Source of the DNA: Mageeibacillus sp. UBA6980
Lineage (GTDB): Bacteria; Bacillota; Clostridia; Saccharofermentanales; Saccharofermentanaceae
Direction of reading: 5' to 3'
Assembly: GCA_002450095.1 (NCBI GenBank)
Contig: DJYK01000029.1
Span: 1-63,575 of the forward strand
Length of the DNA stretch: 63,575 nucleotides
The translations under genes and the position numbers were made by a program. The notes under the pieces are model-generated. The model was not told the origin of the DNA. It saw only the letters and a program-made list of their open reading frames with translations, and did no database searches. Positions 33,713-41,523 of the stretch are shown piece after piece; positions within the stretch are counted from its first letter, which is position 1, and each line of letters opens with the position of its first letter.

Positions 33713-35824
33713 TCAGTGACCCAGAAGTCCTCCGCCGCCGGAAGATGACGAACCCTGACCTGTCGAGATGTTACCTTCAAACTCATCTCCCCACTCATCT
33801 ACAGGCATAGGGAGATCGCCCTCTTCAAGAGCTTCGGCTGCATATTCCAATATCTGCTCGAATGTTCCTTCACCGGCATTAAGATAAGCCGTATGGATCT
33901 CAAGATCACTCGCATCCGGGAACTGACTTTGCAATTCGGACATTACCATTCCCGTGTTGATGAATCCCAAGCCGTACTTGATGCCGTATCCGGGGTCAGA
34001 CAGCAGAAGGTTATATGCATCCATTATCGATGAAGCGGGGATATCCATCCCGACAAGGTCCCCGTACCACGAAGCGCAGTCCTCGGCATCCCAGCCCTCG
34101 TAATTGATACCCAGATCAAACCTTGCAAACAGGATTATGTTAAGCTGATTCTCAACTCTCACCACCTCGCTTGCAGGAGAGGAACTGAAATACTTGAACG
34201 AATAATTCTCTACATATGTCGCCCATCCTTCCGAATATCCTATGGAATTGGCAATATACATATACGGGTGATCCTCTACTGCTCTGTGATAAACGGATTC
34301 ATACATATGTCCGGGGTATCCTTCATGAGCGCAGGTGATCCCGAAGTTATTGTTGATCTGAGCCTCGTTCGTAATAACTATATTCGAATCAAAATTATCG
34401 AGGTGATAACCTAAGAATGCCGCCGGTGAGAAACTGTCCGCGAAGACTTCGGGAACCGTCATAAGCCTGTATCCGTGATCCGGAATGGCGGGAAAATCCT
34501 GTTGAACCGCTTCATAGAGATAATCGAGATTGTCTGCCGTATTACCTTCGGAATAATCGTGATTCATGTATTCGTCCATCCAGTCGGAGCTTGGATCACC
34601 CGCTACGTTCACCATAGTATGCATGATAGAAGAGGTGTAAGCTTCGAGCTGCTGTATGGATTCGTCTATTGTCCTGCCTGAGTTGGTCTGTGTTGCAAAT
34701 ATATATGCATAATACGCATCTCCTCCGGGATATGAACAAACTCCGACGGCCGGAGCCCCGCACTTAAGGGCTCTCATACGTTCTGCACATTCTTCGAATT
34801 CCGGGAAAACGATCTCGTGCATTACTTCATCGTGCTCTTCTATGAGAGCATCTCTGTCGCTATCCGACAGTCCCTGGATATTATCAAGTCTCGTTCTGAA
34901 CGAATCATAGAGGAAGCAGTCTTCCGACTGTGAGATAAGATTATCAAAATCCTCTGCAACGGACTCATAGACATCATCGGAATTAACATAGCCGTAAGAC
35001 GCCCTCTCTTCCTCGAACTCGCAGATCTCATCGTAATATCTGTCAAGGTCGCGAAGGACGAGTATATAGTTCTCGGCATCTTCGACACTGTCAAATTCCA
35101 TTACATCAAGAATAAACAGGACCTCGGCCTGCGGTCCGTTTAAAGGCATGAATATGCTCTCATAGTATTCGAATGCGGAATACTGCAGTGCATAAGCGGA
35201 CAATTCCATATCGTAGAGGAGTTTGTCATAGAAGATCCTGTCTCCCGTCGGCAGGCTGTCGCGGTCTATCGAATAGAGCCGGTCGAGAATATCATTAGTC
35301 TTGGCAAGTTCCTCATCGGGGTCGCTTCTAACCTCTCCCCAACCTGTCTCATCCTCTTCGAAAGTGATCCCGAGACTTTCATAATCAGCAAAAAGGATAG
35401 ATGCGTCAACGTAACTTCCGCCTATCGCTTCAAGAAGTATCTCCGACTCTATATCATAGAGAAGCTCGACCGCCTCATCTCCGGACACACTGCCGGACGG
35501 ATGAGCCGGATGGATCTCATCGTATGTCGGAATATGATCGGGATATGTCAGTCCGTTATCAGCGACATCCGTAACCGGTCCGCCGTGATCGGGAACCGTC
35601 TCGGATGTCGAAGGTTCTGTCTGTTCCAAAGTCTCTGATGTTTCAGATGTCTCAGTTGTCCTTCTGTCATCATCGTCATCGTCGTCCCTGTTTCTCTCGC
35701 GCCGGCTCCTGCTGCTTCCTCCGCCGAGGTCAAAAAAATCCTCGAGCGCTGAACAGGAAGCAATGCTAAACGCCATCGAAAGTATCAACAGAAGCGATAT
35801 TACCGTTCTCACTCTTTTGCTCAT
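33713..35824 (-). CDS. DUF885-family metallopeptidase-like lipoprotein
   Basis: Protein of 703 residues. A signal peptide ends in the lipobox SIASC near residue 24. It is followed by a Ser/Arg segment, seven consecutive Asp and a Thr/Ser/Glu-rich linker to about residue 95, so the domain is tethered outside the cell. The DUF885 domain carries the zinc motif in CAHEGYPGHMYE near 505 and the downstream YSEGWATYVE near 540 that supplies a third ligand, as in M32/DUF885 carboxypeptidase-like proteins. I choose the second of two adjacent ATGs (35824), six bases after AGGAGG. Its first 59 bases overlap the end of the AMP-ligase-like gene. Confidence 0.88.
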   Translation of the reverse strand: MSKRVRTVISLLLILSMAFSIASCSALEDFFDLGGGSSRSRRERNRDDDDDDDRRTTETSETSETLEQTEPSTSETVPDHGGPVTDVADNGLTYPDHIPTYDEIHPAHPSGSVSGDEAVELLYDIESEILLEAIGGSYVDASILFADYESLGITFEEDETGWGEVRSDPDEELAKTNDILDRLYSIDRDSLPTGDRIFYDKLLYDMELSAYALQYSAFEYYESIFMPLNGPQAEVLFILDVMEFDSVEDAENYILVLRDLDRYYDEICEFEEERASYGYVNSDDVYESVAEDFDNLISQSEDCFLYDSFRTRLDNIQGLSDSDRDALIEEHDEVMHEIVFPEFEECAERMRALKCGAPAVGVCSYPGGDAYYAYIFATQTNSGRTIDESIQQLEAYTSSIMHTMVNVAGDPSSDWMDEYMNHDYSEGNTADNLDYLYEAVQQDFPAIPDHGYRLMTVPEVFADSFSPAAFLGYHLDNFDSNIVITNEAQINNNFGITCAHEGYPGHMYESVYHRAVEDHPYMYIANSIGYSEGWATYVENYSFKYFSSSPASEVVRVENQLNIILFARFDLGINYEGWDAEDCASWYGDLVGMDIPASSIMDAYNLLLSDPGYGIKYGLGFINTGMVMSELQSQFPDASDLEIHTAYLNAGEGTFEQILEYAAEALEEGDLPMPVDEWGDEFEGNISTGQGSSSSGGGGLLGH

Positions 35825-37526
35825 CATCTTCCTCCTTAAAAGTCTTTATTATCTGCTCATAATCGACTCTGCCGAAACGATCCATCGGCAGATAAGCCAT
35901 AAATTCATACTCATCGGGACGCGCGGGGTCGAATATCTCCATCTCACACGTCCTCTCTATCTCGTCTTTGATCTCATTCAGTTTATCATTATTAAACAAA
36001 TAATCCGCTTCGGGTTTAACCGCCACCTTGATTATCGTTTTCCCGTCTCTGTCGATCGGTACGGCACAGCAATCAGCCACGCCCATAACCGCTCTGATGA
36101 TATCTTCTATGAGCTGCGGATAAACATGGATCCCGCCCCTGTCGAATACACGTCTTCTGGAGCCTCCGTAAAAGAACATCCCGTCTTCATTCTCCGTTCC
36201 GAAGTCGCCGGACAGGATCCATGAGCTTCTGTCAGACAGAGTCCTCTTAACGGTCAACGTATCATCTTCACGATCAAGATAGCCCGTCATCGGCGAAGGC
36301 GTATTAACCGCGATAACGCCTGTGGCGCCGTTGATCTGGTCGCTGTTGTTATCCGGGTTTATTATCTTGGCCATGACCCCCGGAACAGGGATGCCGAGCG
36401 CTGACGGCCTTATCTCATTCTCGGGCAGATACATGCACACCGATGAAGTCTCCGTTATACCATACAGTCTTAGTATCTTCGGTGAACATTTCCTGCGCGC
36501 AAAGAACTCTCTTATCCTGTGGTAATCATAACCTGACATGGTATTACCGCATGAACAAAGGATCTTAATCGAAGAATAAGTCTTTGACGTTACTTTATCG
36601 CTGTCTGTCAAAGATGTTATGTGCTGCGGATAACCTATGATAACTTCAGGTTTATAGGAATTCAGATCCACCGCGGAAAACTCGAAGTCGGGCTGTGTGT
36701 TTATAAGATATGTATGCCCGGACATGAGGACAGTATGAAGAGAAAAACAGGTCCCGAACGGGTAATCGAGCCGTACAAACGAGAGTATCCTTCTTTGTTT
36801 GCGACCGAACAGGAATGCGCTTATCTTAGCCTGAGCATTCATGGAGGCCGAACTGATCATCGCGGTGTTGACCCTTCCGGATGCAGTCCCCGAGTAAAAC
36901 AGGGCCGCCGTTCTGTCAGGATCAGAACAGACTTTTACATCGGTTTTCTCTTTTGAAGTAGCATCCGACCAGAACGAGATTCTTTCGTTAAACAACTGAT
37001 CCACTTCATAATTCTCATGAATTCGAAGTGAGATAAAGTTGCGGTTGAACGTATTCTTCGCGGAAGCGTAATCCGTGCTCCTCGTAAGGATGATCTTCTT
37101 GATCGGAGCATGGGCAAACAGATTGCTAAACTTATTGAATATATCGACAGAGAAGATAAGATACTCCGCCTTAACCGCCATTCCGATCTTCCCGAAGACT
37201 TCCGGGCGCAAATTTCTCATAACAAAAATCACTTCTGCACCTATCTTGTTAAGCGCATATAACGCTATTACCTGATGAGGCATCCTCCTGCAGGAGACAA
37301 GTACGTGATCGCCCTCTTTTATACCTTCCAAAGCAAGAAAGGACGCATAAAGATCGACTTCATCCAACAGTTCACGATAAGTGATCTTCTTTTTTCCGAA
37401 CTCCAGCGCAACACTGTCGGAGTACTTCCCGCAGGCATCGCGGAAAGCTTCATATATAGTCTGATCCTCATTTATATCGGGAACAAACACGTCATCCCCG
37501 TAATATCTGCTCCACTTGGTTTCCAA
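35766..37526 (-). CDS. AMP-dependent synthetase/ligase-like protein with altered active site
   Basis: Protein of 586 residues from the acyl-CoA synthetase/adenylation superfamily. Recognisable are a phosphate loop region LFYSGTASGRVNTA near 210, LYGITETSS near 350 and SGDFGTENEDGMFFYGG near 440. The phosphate loop normally reads TSGTTGxPKG; its Lys is missing. The catalytic Lys of the C-terminal A10 motif (GK[VI]D) is Arg in DRFGRVDYEQ near 555. The protein may bind an acyl or aryl acid without efficient adenylation, or use an altered chemistry. It starts with TTG at 37526, required by the conserved N-terminus. A minus-strand TATAAT at 37567-37562 is a likely -10. It shares an operon with the DUF885 lipoprotein. 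Confidence 0.82.
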   Translation of the reverse strand: METKWSRYYGDDVFVPDINEDQTIYEAFRDACGKYSDSVALEFGKKKITYRELLDEVDLYASFLALEGIKEGDHVLVSCRRMPHQVIALYALNKIGAEVIFVMRNLRPEVFGKIGMAVKAEYLIFSVDIFNKFSNLFAHAPIKKIILTRSTDYASAKNTFNRNFISLRIHENYEVDQLFNERISFWSDATSKEKTDVKVCSDPDRTAALFYSGTASGRVNTAMISSASMNAQAKISAFLFGRKQRRILSFVRLDYPFGTCFSLHTVLMSGHTYLINTQPDFEFSAVDLNSYKPEVIIGYPQHITSLTDSDKVTSKTYSSIKILCSCGNTMSGYDYHRIREFFARRKCSPKILRLYGITETSSVCMYLPENEIRPSALGIPVPGVMAKIINPDNNSDQINGATGVIAVNTPSPMTGYLDREDDTLTVKRTLSDRSSWILSGDFGTENEDGMFFYGGSRRRVFDRGGIHVYPQLIEDIIRAVMGVADCCAVPIDRDGKTIIKVAVKPEADYLFNNDKLNEIKDEIERTCEMEIFDPARPDEYEFMAYLPMDRFGRVDYEQIIKTFKEEDDEQKSENGNIASVDTFDGV

Positions 37527-37584
37527 TAAAATACCTACCCTTAAAAACGCTGATACATTTAATTATACAGCATATGGCATAAGA

Positions 37585-37690
37585 TTGACATCAGCAGGAA
37601 GGCGTGTTAATTTGAGTTCTGAACAAAGGCGTTCATTCGAAGACGGACTTATACTTCGGTTCCTTCTTCGGATGAACTTTTTTATTTTAA
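37585..37690 (+). promoter_or_regulatory. dapL leader: promoter followed by an intrinsic terminator
   Basis: TTGACA (37585-37590), 17 bases and a weak TAATTT (37608-37613) face dapL. A 13-bp stem with one G-U pair follows (arms GTTCATTCGAAGA 37631-37643 and TCTTCGGATGAAC 37665-37677), then TTTTTTATTTT. No plus-strand gene lies upstream, so the terminator belongs either to a dapL attenuation leader or to a short RNA of about 70 bases. No lysine riboswitch core or Lys-rich leader peptide is visible. Confidence 0.55.
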
Positions 37691-37708
37691 GGATAAGGAC
37701 GGTCTATT

Positions 37709-38902
37709 ATGAACATACAGACTAATGAGCGATACAAACAGATCAAACCCGCTTATCTTTTCTCGGAGATCGGATCACGGGTCAGGACATATGAACAGAA
37801 CAATCCCGAAGCAAAGATAATAAGGATGGGCATCGGAGATGTCACACTGCCCCTTCCCGAAGTCGTAACGGCTTCCATGATCAAAGCCTGTGAGGAGATG
37901 GGACACAAGGAGACATTCAGAGGATACCCGCCGGAATACGGTTACGGATTCTTAAGAGAGTCGATAAGCACTCACTACGCCGACAACAATGTGTCGGTCG
38001 ATCCCGATTCCGTATTCGTATCGGACGGAGCCAAGAGCGATCTCGGAAACATCGTCGATATCCTCGGTCAAAACCGCATTCTCATACCTGATCCGGTATA
38101 TCCCGTATATGTCGATTCGAATATCATGAGCGGCAACAATATCACGTTTACAAACGGAACAAAGGAAAACGGATTTCTTCCTCTTCCCGATGCCGTATCA
38201 CCCGAAGATCAGAGAGCATCGGTGATCTATCTTTGCTCACCCAATAACCCCACAGGAGCCGTATACGACAGAAACGGACTTACCTTATGGGTGGAATATG
38301 CCCTTAAGACGGGAAGTCTTATTATCTTCGACTCCGCATATGAGGCATTTATAGCGGATGACGACCTGCCGCATTCGATCTATGAGATCCCGGGAGCAAA
38401 AGAATGTGCGATCGAGATCTGTTCGTTCTCAAAATTCGCGGGATTCACCGGCGTCCGCTGCGGCTGGACCGTAATACCCGATAACCTCAAGTCAGGCACT
38501 TATGATCTTCAAGCGCTATGGAAAAGAAGACAAGCCACAAAATTCAACGGAGTATCGTATCCGGTACAAAGAGCCGCACAGGCCGCTCTCTCGGACGAGG
38601 GCATCAAAGCCTGTCTTTCAAACATAAACTACTACCGGGAGAATGCACGCATAATTACGGATCTTCTCGATGAGAAGAACATCTTCTATACCGGAGGAAA
38701 GAACTCCCCCTATGTGTGGATGGAGTGTCCCGGCAAAACCGGAAGCTGGGACTTCTTTGACCTGCTTCTTCATAAGATCAACGTGGTCGGTACGCCCGGA
38801 GAAGGATTCGGCATGAACGGCGAGGGATACTTCAGACTTACGGCATTCGGCTCAAGGGAAAACACGATCGAAGCCGCCGCCAGACTTAAAGATTTTCTCT
38901 GA
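37709..38902 (+). CDS. dapL: LL-diaminopimelate aminotransferase
   Basis: PLP enzyme of 397 residues converting tetrahydrodipicolinate to LL-diaminopimelate in one step of lysine and peptidoglycan precursor synthesis. It opens with the family block KPAYLFSEIGSRV and RMGIGDVTLPLP, then ETFRGYPPEYGYGFLR. CSPNNPTGAVYDR near residue 172 and the Schiff-base Lys in CSFSKFAGFTGVRCGW near 243 are diagnostic. An AAGGA site precedes the ATG. It is divergent from the AMP-ligase-like operon and preceded by a terminator-bearing leader. Confidence 0.96.
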   Translation: MNIQTNERYKQIKPAYLFSEIGSRVRTYEQNNPEAKIIRMGIGDVTLPLPEVVTASMIKACEEMGHKETFRGYPPEYGYGFLRESISTHYADNNVSVDPDSVFVSDGAKSDLGNIVDILGQNRILIPDPVYPVYVDSNIMSGNNITFTNGTKENGFLPLPDAVSPEDQRASVIYLCSPNNPTGAVYDRNGLTLWVEYALKTGSLIIFDSAYEAFIADDDLPHSIYEIPGAKECAIEICSFSKFAGFTGVRCGWTVIPDNLKSGTYDLQALWKRRQATKFNGVSYPVQRAAQAALSDEGIKACLSNINYYRENARIITDLLDEKNIFYTGGKNSPYVWMECPGKTGSWDFFDLLLHKINVVGTPGEGFGMNGEGYFRLTAFGSRENTIEAAARLKDFL

Positions 38903-38932
38903 TTTTTTCGACGGGACTTTCTAAAAATTCCC

Positions 38933-38984
38933 ACGTTTAAGGGTCATTAAACGTACATAGGAAAGCTGCGGCGAGTGTTATACT
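38933..38984 (+). promoter_or_regulatory. radA promoter with an upstream perfect inverted repeat
   Basis: ACGTTTAA (38933-38940) and TTAAACGT (38947-38954) form a perfect dyad around GGGTCA. It ends just before the -35 position of an extended -10 (TG at 38976, TATACT 38979-38984). The -10 ends six bases before the radA ATG and there is no Shine-Dalgarno. The stem lacks a U-tract, so an operator is more likely than a dapL terminator. Confidence 0.5.
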
Positions 38985-38990
38985 CTTGGT

Positions 38991-40388
38991 ATGGCAAAGA
39001 AGAATGTTACGTTTTTTTGTAAGGAATGCGGATACGAGACCACCGGCTGGATGGGCAAGTGCCCGGGATGCGGCAATTTCAACACGCTCGTAGAATCGAC
39101 CACTGTAACCGGCACCTCCAAGAGCAGCAATAACAAGAGCGACTCTCCCGCTTTCAGGGCTTCGACATACTCCTGGACCGACAGGCGCGAGACCGTCAGG
39201 CTTAACGAAGCCGGTAAGGAAGAATATATCAGGATATCCACCGGCATTGATCAGTTAGACACCCTGTTCGGAGGCGGAATAACCGACGGTTCGGTTACGC
39301 TTCTCGGAGGAGAGCCCGGCATAGGCAAGTCAACGATACTGTTGCAGCTTGCCGATTCAGTCAAAGTCGACGGAGACATACTCTATGTATCAGGAGAGGA
39401 ATCCCCCGCCCAGATCAGGATGAGGGCCGACAGACTTGATGCGGTTAACGACCAAGTCATAATCTGCGCGCAGACATGCTTTGAAGTCATAGCGGAGGAA
39501 CTTTCCAAGACACGGCCTTCACTTTGCATAATAGATTCCATTCAGACCCTTTATTCCGATTCCGTAAACGGGACGCCCGGAAGCGTCTCGCAGGCCAGAG
39601 AAGTTACGGCGGGGCTTATCAGGATAGCGAAGTCGAACGGACTTCCGATAATACTCGTCGGACATGTAACCAAGGACGGTAATATCGCAGGTCCCAAGAC
39701 ACTTGAACATATGGTCGATACCGTGCTGTATTTCGAGGGAGACAGCACAGGAGCATACAGGATCTTAAGATCGGTCAAGAACAGGTTCGGACGATCCGGA
39801 GAACTTGCTTTCTTCGAGATGACACAGCACGGACTATCTCCTGTTGACAGTTCCAATGCCCTTCTGATCGCCGGAAGACCTCTTGAAGCACCGGGATCGG
39901 TAATAACCTCCGCCATGGAGGGCGCCAGAGCTCTTACGATCGAGATACAGGCGCTCGCGGCAGACACTTGTTACGGAACGCCTCAGAGACAGACGACGGG
40001 ACCGGACAGATCGAGGACTTCCATGCTCCTCGCGGTAGCCGAACAGCAGTTCAAGCTCAATCTTAATACCAAGGATGTCTTCATCAACGTAATAGGCGGT
40101 CTTCGCATCACCGATCCCGCATGCGATCTCGCTCTTATCACCGCTGTCGTATCGGCAGCAAGGAACATAGCGATCAAGCCGAACACTATGGTCATGGGAG
40201 AGGTCGGTCTTACGGGAGAACTTCGTCCGGTATCATCGCTTAACCTCAGGATAGACGAAGCCTCGAGGCTCGGGATCAGGTATATCGTTCTCCCTTCGAG
40301 CTGCAAGAACGCGGTCAAGGAGAATTCCCGCATAGAATTCCTGTTTATAGATAATGTATCGGAGGCCGCTGATGTCCTGTTCTCATAA
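38991..40388 (+). CDS. radA: DNA repair protein RadA
   Basis: RecA-like branch-migration helicase of 465 residues. A C4 zinc finger is at the N-terminus (CKECGYETTGWMGKCPGCGNF). Walker A is GGEPGIGKST near residue 106, followed by the RadA signature KNRFG near 260 and a Lon-like C-terminal domain from about 290 (GGLRITDPACDLA, GEVGLTGELRPV). It helps process recombination intermediates in the cytoplasm. The likely promoter places the transcript start at the ATG. Its end overlaps ispD. Confidence 0.97.
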   Translation: MAKKNVTFFCKECGYETTGWMGKCPGCGNFNTLVESTTVTGTSKSSNNKSDSPAFRASTYSWTDRRETVRLNEAGKEEYIRISTGIDQLDTLFGGGITDGSVTLLGGEPGIGKSTILLQLADSVKVDGDILYVSGEESPAQIRMRADRLDAVNDQVIICAQTCFEVIAEELSKTRPSLCIIDSIQTLYSDSVNGTPGSVSQAREVTAGLIRIAKSNGLPIILVGHVTKDGNIAGPKTLEHMVDTVLYFEGDSTGAYRILRSVKNRFGRSGELAFFEMTQHGLSPVDSSNALLIAGRPLEAPGSVITSAMEGARALTIEIQALAADTCYGTPQRQTTGPDRSRTSMLLAVAEQQFKLNLNTKDVFINVIGGLRITDPACDLALITAVVSAARNIAIKPNTMVMGEVGLTGELRPVSSLNLRIDEASRLGIRYIVLPSSCKNAVKENSRIEFLFIDNVSEAADVLFS

Positions 40389-41106
40389 GACGCTTTATGT
40401 AATCATCCCTGCCGCAGGTTCCGGAACCAGAATGCATTCCGATAAGAACAAGCTTCTTCTCGAGGTAGACGGCATTCCGGTAATAGACAGGACCGTGGCG
40501 GCATTTAAGCGCTTCAGTGAAGGATCCGGCTATGACATTCAAGCGGTGCTCGTCGTTCAGCCCGGAATGACGGAACAATGGCAAGAATATATCAAGGACA
40601 GACCGGCCTTCTCTGTCATCAGGAAGATAACAGAGGGCGGGGATACGAGGACCGCTTCGGTAAACAACGGAGTGCATGCTCTTGATACCGGCAGTGATCC
40701 CGATGCTCCGGTCTTTATCCACGATGCCGCCAGATGTCTTATCGACCATGACACACTGTCGAGATGCCTGGATACCATAACACGGGACAATGTCGATGTA
40801 TGCGTTGCCGGGGTAAAGCTTAAGAACACCATCAAGAAGATCAGTGTTAAAGACGGAACAGTGACAGTGGAATCCACTCCGCCAAGGGAACTGTTCTACG
40901 AAGTCCAGACTCCGCAATGCTTTAAGTATTCATGTCTTCGAAGATGCTATGACGACGCTTCTAAAGAGGGATTCGAGGCGACGGATGATACTGCTCTCGC
41001 GGAACACTTCGGTTATGAGGTGATAATTGTCGAAGGCTCTTACTCCAACATCAAGATAACTACTCCTGAGGATATCGATATAGCCGAAGCGATCATCGGC
41101 CATTAG
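40372..41106 (+). CDS. ispD: 2-C-methyl-D-erythritol 4-phosphate cytidylyltransferase
   Basis: Third step of the MEP isoprenoid pathway, 244 residues. The CTP-binding motif is IIPAAGSGTRMHSDKNKLLLEV at the N-terminus, then FIHDAARCLI near residue 116 and the TPQCFKYSCL and ATDDTALAE blocks. I choose the ATG at 40372, six bases after GGAGG; an upstream in-frame ATG at 40354 lacks such a site. It overlaps radA by 17 bases and ends four bases into the convergent gtrA. ispF lies 3 kb away on the other strand. Confidence 0.95.
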   Translation: MSCSHKTLYVIIPAAGSGTRMHSDKNKLLLEVDGIPVIDRTVAAFKRFSEGSGYDIQAVLVVQPGMTEQWQEYIKDRPAFSVIRKITEGGDTRTASVNNGVHALDTGSDPDAPVFIHDAARCLIDHDTLSRCLDTITRDNVDVCVAGVKLKNTIKKISVKDGTVTVESTPPRELFYEVQTPQCFKYSCLRRCYDDASKEGFEATDDTALAEHFGYEVIIVEGSYSNIKITTPEDIDIAEAIIGH

Positions 41107-41522
41107 TGCTTTTTCTTTATAAAGACCAGGAGCTTGCTCAATATATAATTAACTATAATTACTATGATATTGGTTATGACCTTCAAGACCATCGAAGGTC
41201 CGTGTAAGACATCCACACCTATGAACATTATCAAGACCTCAAGAATGCCGGTAGCGATCCTCGCCAGGAAGAACCTTATCAACTCGGAGAAGAAAACCCG
41301 CATACTCATGTCTTTGCTGTCAAATACGAACAGCTTATTGGTAATAAATGCGAACAATACCGCAGCCACCCATGCAATGACAGTCCCGGGGACATTAGCC
41401 AGCCCGATCACTTCGCAACAGACATAATAGACTGCCAGATTGATCACGGTGGTGAGGACGCCGAATATCCCGTAGAATATTATGCCTTTATATTGAATAA
41501 TCAGTTCTTTTATTCTTCCCAT
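41103..41522 (-). CDS. GtrA-family membrane protein
   Basis: Protein of 139 residues with four membrane segments at about 12-32, 38-58, 80-98 and 110-130. The family pattern FGVLTTVINLAVYYVC and AWVAAVLFAFITNKLFVF is clear. GtrA proteins are thought to flip polyprenyl-phosphate-linked sugars or assist glycosyltransferases. It follows the DUF2142 gene by one base, so the pair probably serves cell-surface glycan synthesis. Confidence 0.93.
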   Translation of the reverse strand: MGRIKELIIQYKGIIFYGIFGVLTTVINLAVYYVCCEVIGLANVPGTVIAWVAAVLFAFITNKLFVFDSKDMSMRVFFSELIRFFLARIATGILEVLIMFIGVDVLHGPSMVLKVITNIIVIIVNYILSKLLVFIKKKH

Positions 41523-41523
41523 A

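Noticed and set aside
35690..35760. Run of GAC/GAT codons (seven Asp) as a possible repeat expansion
   Set aside because: Short, mixed synonymous codons in a lipoprotein linker; ordinary low-complexity spacer.
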